From assembly GCA_022180725.1 (NCBI GenBank), contig BQMO01000013.1, positions 62,001 to 126,000 of the forward strand: a stretch of 64,000 nt of DNA, written 5' to 3'. Below are positions 62,925 to 64,000 of this stretch, one piece after another. This DNA is from Phycisphaerae bacterium. Its GTDB lineage: Bacteria; Planctomycetota; Phycisphaerae; Phycisphaerales; UBA1924. The position numbers and the translations under genes were made by a program. Position 1 is the stretch's first letter. Each line of letters starts with the position of its first letter. Under the pieces are notes generated by a model. It saw only the letters and a list, made by a program, of their open reading frames with translations, made no database searches and was not told the DNA's origin.

Positions 62925-63998
62925 TCAATATGCCTTCACGACTTCCGCCCCGGGGTAGAAGGCCCTGAGCATGGTCGCCCAGTCCAGCCCGGCGTCGGCC
63001 ATGCCCTTGGCGCACCACTGGCACATGCCCACGCCGTGCCCCCACCCGCGCCCGCGCACCTTCACCTGGTTCGCCCACACTTCCACTTCCAGGTCGCCGC
63101 TCTTGACGGTGTTCTCCATCGTGAGCGGGCCGACGCCGTTCGCCGACGCGTTGAAGGCGTTGCGCAGTTCCTCCGCCGAGAGCGAGTACGTCCGCCCGCC
63201 CTCGTCGATGAGCGCGTAGCGATCGGGCCTGCCCGCGGCGTTGGTCTTCTCCACCTCGACGCGGCGCAGGCGCGTCAGGTCGCGCACGACGTGGCTGTTC
63301 GCCTTGCCCCACGAACGCAGTCGCCGGTTCACGTCGTCGTCCGTCCGCGTTACCTCCCACCGGTAGTGCTTGCTCGCCTGGCAATAGGCCTGCCGTGATT
63401 GGCCTTGCAGCGGCTCGGCGAGGTTGAACTCGTACCCCGCGTCCGTCCGCCACACCGCCCCCGCCGAGGAGGGCCGCCCCCCGCACGTGCTCGAGTAGTA
63501 CGCCCGCAGCAAGCGCCCCTTGTTGGTGATGACCAGCCCGCGCGTGGCCCGCGTGGCCTCCAGCGGCACGATCGCCGTCGTGCTCCCGCCGTACACCTGG
63601 TCGTTCGTCGAATCCTCCACGTCGTAGGCCCGCCCCTCGGTCCGCGAGCGTCCCCGCTCGTGCAGGGCGTAGGTTCGCGCCGCGATGGCCTGGGCCTCGA
63701 ACGTCTGCCGGGGCCACGTGCTCCACAGTTCGTGCGTGAGCACCCCAGGCAGGTACGTCTCCACCGGCATCGACACGACCACATCGAACGACACCGGGTT
63801 CACGCTCCACCGCGGCCGGATCGTCACGAACCCCGGGTAACGTGTCGATTCGACCTGGAGCGACACCGCCGAGGCTTGTCCGTCCGTCGTCGCGGGCGCG
63901 ATCTCGACGTCCTCGCCGAAGGGGAATACTGCCCGCCCCTCGGGGTGCGCCACGGCCACGCCCTTGTCCGAACTGCTCACCGTCACCGGCCCCCGCAC
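62925..63998 (-). CDS. SpoIID/LytB-domain protein (partial)
   Basis: At least 357 residues; the gene runs off the window at its 5' end, so the true start is not seen. The region contains PVETYLPGVLTHEL, EAQAIAARTYAL and the closing signature GRGWGHGVGMCQW, which together define SpoIID/LytB domains. In Bacillus, SpoIID trims peptidoglycan; relatives in other bacteria act in cell wall and envelope remodelling. A YSSTCGG-type loop is conserved. Terminal residues AEVVKAY fit a complete C-terminus. Confidence 0.85.
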   Translation of the reverse strand: MRGPVTVSSSDKGVAVAHPEGRAVFPFGEDVEIAPATTDGQASAVSLQVESTRYPGFVTIRPRWSVNPVSFDVVVSMPVETYLPGVLTHELWSTWPRQTFEAQAIAARTYALHERGRSRTEGRAYDVEDSTNDQVYGGSTTAIVPLEATRATRGLVITNKGRLLRAYYSSTCGGRPSSAGAVWRTDAGYEFNLAEPLQGQSRQAYCQASKHYRWEVTRTDDDVNRRLRSWGKANSHVVRDLTRLRRVEVEKTNAAGRPDRYALIDEGGRTYSLSAEELRNAFNASANGVGPLTMENTVKSGDLEVEVWANQVKVRGRGWGHGVGMCQWCAKGMADAGLDWATMLRAFYPGAEVVKAY

Positions 63999-64000
63999 CG

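Noticed and set aside
1..64000. CRISPR array, rRNA operon, insertion sequence or prophage
   Set aside because: No regularly spaced repeats, rRNA stretches, transposase genes with terminal inverted repeats or phage structural cluster were seen. The M15-like peptidase operon lacks other phage genes.

Overview
The window looks like a chromosomal segment from a planctomycete of the Phycisphaerae type. It is GC-rich throughout, with C or G in most third codon positions. It carries an ECF sigma factor overlapping a WD40-bearing Ser/Thr kinase, secreted proteins with C-terminal dockerin-like modules, short PEP-CTERM-like tails (APGALALLGLGGLLI then RRRR), GFTL-type pseudopilins and a signal peptidase I with a large insertion. 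The lineage is inferred from these family signatures, not from a marker gene.

Layout. 0.1-11.8 kb: a small unknown protein, a giant AsmA-like protein, tRNA-Leu(UAG), a DoxX protein, a secreted dockerin protein broken by two frameshifts, a HAF-repeat protein and a TonB-like protein with a vWA-like domain. 11.9-19.5 kb: a secreted glucose/sorbosone-dehydrogenase-like protein and a GEVED-type protein, both with dockerin-like ends, then the kinase/ECF pair. 19.6-22.9 kb: a DUF4375-like protein, a VOC protein, two SHOCT-like membrane proteins, an unknown protein and Aat. 22.9-27.8 kb: a minus-strand cluster of a TlpA lipoprotein, a membrane protein with a zinc ribbon, a 24-G tract, a signal-peptide/C-terminal-TM protein, a 12-cysteine secreted protein and a MauE-pseudopilin fusion. 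28-33.9 kb: a double universal stress protein, an M28 peptidase, tryptophanase, a lipid A-type acyltransferase and a coiled-coil protein with a BRCT-like end. 34.1-38.2 kb: a second locus with a pseudopilin (10-G tract at its start codon), a 10-cysteine secreted protein and another signal-peptide/C-terminal-TM protein, followed by DUF486 and an SLC13 transporter. 38.3-40.4 kb: NuoG with two tiny membrane proteins. 40.4-42.6 kb: an AT-rich gap and two tandem PEP-CTERM-like paralogues, each with a clear terminator. 42.7-52.6 kb: HisS, a four-gene DUF2589/M15-peptidase operon, LepB, a GxxExxY protein, small unknown proteins, an ArsR-like regulator, an O-methyltransferase and a membrane protein. 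52.6-64 kb: an HTH-like protein, a dockerin-type secreted protein, gamma-glutamyltransferase, an M14 carboxypeptidase with dockerin, an ABC exporter, a BamE-like lipoprotein, a small unknown and a SpoIID-like protein that runs off the window.

The strongest candidate for an undescribed system is the pair of loci at 22.9-27.8 kb and 34.1-36.3 kb. Each combines a pseudopilin, a disulfide-rich secreted protein, a signal-peptide protein with a C-terminal membrane anchor, and a poly-G tract just upstream of a start codon. The first locus adds thiol-redox parts (TlpA with WCVWC, MauE with CGC). The second candidate is the DUF2589 operon ending in an M15-like peptidase. No CRISPR array, rRNA, insertion sequence or prophage was seen.
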